Source: an uncultured Bacteroides sp. (lineage in GTDB: Bacteria; Bacteroidota; Bacteroidia; Bacteroidales; Bacteroidaceae). Taken from it: a DNA stretch of 64,000 bases. The number at the start of each line of letters is the position of its first letter. Position 1 is the first letter of the stretch. Location of the stretch: assembly GCF_963677685.1 (NCBI RefSeq), contig NZ_OY782186.1:744001-808000 (forward strand). The letters run 5' to 3'. The position numbers and the translations under genes were made by a program. Shown here piece by piece: positions 61,710 to 64,000 of this stretch. The notes beneath the pieces were generated by a model that saw nothing but the letters and a program-made list of their open reading frames with translations, had not been told where the DNA came from and searched no databases.

Positions 61710-64000
61710 TTAGAAACTAACATTTAATCCAAACGTGAATGTTCTGGAAACAGGATATTGCCATGCTTGAGTTCCCGATACACCTGCTTCTGGATCAAAT
61801 CCGATGAAGTCTGATGCATGAATTGTGAATAGGTTATCTGCAGAAGCATAAAAGCGAATATTATTTATTGAATATTTCGTTGTAAGAGACTTTGGAATGC
61901 TATATCCTACAGTAACTGATTTTAAGCGAAGGTATGAACCATTGAGTAAGAAACGTGTTGAGTTTTTACTTGCGCCCGAACTATCTGCATAAACAAATTT
62001 AGGTGTATCTGTATTTCTATTAGTTTCAGTCCAAGCATTTTCGTAAACTTTGTATGTAACATTGCTTAGTTTAGAATCTCCTACTTGTAAATCATATTTA
62101 AGTCCACTTGCGTAAATTTTGTTTCCACAAGAATATGAAAAATTTGCATTGAAGTCAAAACCTTTATATTTGAGACTTGTTCCAAATCCACCGTAAACTT
62201 TAGGGTCAGCACTACCAACAATGCGTTGTTCTGCATCATTCCAATTTGATGTAGTACTTCCATCCTTTTTATACCATAAAGGGCTACCATTGTCAGGATC
62301 TACGCCTGCATACTCTTTTAAATAAAAAGTATATAGACTTTCTCCTGGAGTGATTATAGTTGTAGTCTTGACAATATCATCGGTTCCAGATAGCTTTACC
62401 ATCTCATTCTTGTTGGCTGTCAAATTAGCATTAATTTCCCAATTGAAGTTCTTTGTCCTTAAAATATTGGCATTAGCGCTCAATTCAATACCGGTGTTTT
62501 TCATTTCTCCAATATTGCGCAATGTAGTGGAAAGCCCATTCGTTTTAGATAAAGGCATCTCAAAAATTAGATCTTTTGTACGTTCATCGTACCAATCAAC
62601 AGTTAGATTTATTCTGTTGAAAATAGTAAAATCAACTCCTATATTAAATTTATGACGAGATTCCCAACCTAAATCAGGGTTACTTATTCTTGTTGGCTTC
62701 ATTCCAGGTTCATTGTTGTAATTATATCCTGTTTCATAAGTGCCTCGAGCTGCATACCAATCAATGTCTTGATTACCTACTGTTCCATAACTTGCACGTA
62801 CCGTCACATTCTGAATATTCTCTTTTAGAGGCTCCCAAAAAGCTTCTTCAGATACTCTCCACTTACCGCCGACAGACCAGAATAATCCCCATAGATTCTC
62901 TGCTCCAAAACTTGAAGAACCATCGTAACGAAGACTTCCTGATAGATAGTATTTATTTTCATAATCATATTGTCCATTGAAAAAATATGATGCAAGTCTT
63001 TTATACTTATGCATGTTTTCTGCACCTAAATACTCTGCAGCTGTTCCCATATCTCTGTATCCTAGAAAAGAATATTTAGAAGCCGCATAATATTGGTAGA
63101 AGTCTGTTGTTTTTTGCGCTTCCTGACCTAACATAATATTTAGATGATGGTCGCCAATAGTTTGGATCCAGTTTAGAGTATTAGTTATTATGATATTTGT
63201 CTTGGTATCATTATATTGTTGTCCTAGTCCATTGTATTGGGCGCCTTGATTATTGTATGGGCTCCAAAATTGGTATTCTCTTAAATCATAGTAATTAATT
63301 CCTAAACTAGTTTTCCATATCAATCCTTTTCCTAAATCAATACTGATATATGGATTAACATTCGCGGTTAGAACTTTTTGTTCTCGAAGGTCTCCATTCT
63401 CTTTATCATTTACTGCAACTGGATTATAATAAGCGCTCAAATTATAAGAACCATCTTCATTATAAATTGGTTCAACTGGAGTAACAGCGCCATATACAGC
63501 TACAAGAGGATTTACATATGATGAACTAGTTGGAACTCCGTTTGAAATGGCATATGATGCAGCTGAATTGATTCCAAAAGAAATTCTTTTGTATTTACTA
63601 CTCAAATTTATACGACCCGAATAGCGTTCTACGCCAGTGTTAATTATAATACCTTCGTTGTTATAATAACCTCCTGATACAAAGTAGTTCGTGTCGCCTG
63701 TTTTTCCACTAACATCAAGACTATATTCGTCAACTTTTCCTGTGCGTAAAACTGCATCTAGCCAATCTGTAGAAGTACCACTGTATCCAAATGATTGAGC
63801 TTTTTTAAGTGCATATGCATCTGCCTCTTTTTTAGTTTTAATATCCTCGGTTCCTGCATTAAGATATCCAGTTCCCCATATATCGATCCATTCACTTGCG
63901 TTAACGATTTTATAATCATGCATAATAGGAGAGATTTGTGTAACTCCTTTTTTTGCATTGAAGTTGATTTTCATCTTACTGTCGCTACCTTGTTTTGTGG
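61710..64000 (-). CDS. SusC/RagA-family TonB-linked outer membrane protein, C-terminal part
   Basis: The frame is open to the window end at 64000, so the start and the signal, CNA-like and plug domains lie beyond it. The visible 760 residues form most of the 22-strand barrel. They include TKQGSDSK at the cut end, which resembles the GV-TTKKG plug end, then GDTNYFVSGGYYNNEGII, repeated strands ending in aromatic residues, and the final RTFTFGLNVSF with the C-terminal Phe. It imports ligand with its SusD partner, energised by TonB. Confidence 0.93.
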   Translation of the reverse strand, partial: TKQGSDSKMKINFNAKKGVTQISPIMHDYKIVNASEWIDIWGTGYLNAGTEDIKTKKEADAYALKKAQSFGYSGTSTDWLDAVLRTGKVDEYSLDVSGKTGDTNYFVSGGYYNNEGIIINTGVERYSGRINLSSKYKRISFGINSAASYAISNGVPTSSSYVNPLVAVYGAVTPVEPIYNEDGSYNLSAYYNPVAVNDKENGDLREQKVLTANVNPYISIDLGKGLIWKTSLGINYYDLREYQFWSPYNNQGAQYNGLGQQYNDTKTNIIITNTLNWIQTIGDHHLNIMLGQEAQKTTDFYQYYAASKYSFLGYRDMGTAAEYLGAENMHKYKRLASYFFNGQYDYENKYYLSGSLRYDGSSSFGAENLWGLFWSVGGKWRVSEEAFWEPLKENIQNVTVRASYGTVGNQDIDWYAARGTYETGYNYNNEPGMKPTRISNPDLGWESRHKFNIGVDFTIFNRINLTVDWYDERTKDLIFEMPLSKTNGLSTTLRNIGEMKNTGIELSANANILRTKNFNWEINANLTANKNEMVKLSGTDDIVKTTTIITPGESLYTFYLKEYAGVDPDNGSPLWYKKDGSTTSNWNDAEQRIVGSADPKVYGGFGTSLKYKGFDFNANFSYSCGNKIYASGLKYDLQVGDSKLSNVTYKVYENAWTETNRNTDTPKFVYADSSGASKNSTRFLLNGSYLRLKSVTVGYSIPKSLTTKYSINNIRFYASADNLFTIHASDFIGFDPEAGVSGTQAWQYPVSRTFTFGLNVSF

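Overview
The window is chromosomal DNA of a Bacteroidales bacterium, most likely a Bacteroides species. The evidence is low GC, promoters of the Bacteroides type (TTTG, about 19 bp, TAnnTTTG), a SusC/SusD pair, an RprX/RprY two-component pair, an EF-G2-type elongation factor, and IS elements of ISAON1 and IS5 type. Most of it is core genome with short operons on both strands. I could not place the species.

Layout. 1-2.3 kb (+): end of a DoxX-type membrane protein, tpiA, a SPOR protein, folE. 2.5-9.5 kb (-): dnaG, then the aromatic operon pheA, aminotransferase, DAHP synthase/chorismate mutase, tyrA. This operon starts with a Phe/Tyr-rich leader peptide and an attenuator. 9.9-15.3 kb (-): TPR protein, recQ/recJ, a thioesterase. 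15.4-24.8 kb (+): tsaC, a ClC channel with CBS domains, fmt, rpe, comEC, a DHH phosphoesterase, a DUF4827 lipoprotein, glmM. 24.9-28.4 kb: three back-to-back palindromes, then (-) pabC/pabB, a NUDIX hydrolase and queA. 28.5-33 kb: a Smr-domain protein (+), two tandem paralogous 117-aa secreted proteins (-) behind a shared operator motif, remnants of a TonB-dependent receptor and an ECF sigma factor, and hemW (-).

33-44.5 kb: a GTPase-motif-deficient EF-G paralogue, rprX/rprY, a 58-aa membrane protein, a MarR regulator, rpsF-rpsR-rplI, a small lipoprotein, an acyl-CoA ligase, mtaB and a lipid A-type acyltransferase. 44.5-51.7 kb: GT2 glycosyltransferase, mgsA, rplM-rpsI-rpsB-tsf with structured leaders, a SUI1 protein, rex, an FAH-family protein, ispF. 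52-53.4 kb: a decayed ISAON1-family element beside tRNA-Lys(UUU). 53.6-58.4 kb: an AI-2E-type permease, tdk, a conserved hypothetical, rsmI, a coiled-coil lipoprotein, a HAD nucleotidase. 58.6-60.0 kb: an IS5-family element with one frameshift and a hairpin over the transposase start. 60.2-64 kb (-): SusD and a SusC cut by the window end.

The strongest regulatory find is the complete transcription attenuator in front of pheA: promoter, 27-codon leader with 8 Phe and 3 Tyr codons, antiterminator and terminator. Next is the recurring TGTT-N4-AACA palindrome in front of the twin secreted proteins and between hemW and the EF-G2 gene, which looks like a Crp/Fnr-type operator. I found no CRISPR array, phage or defence system.
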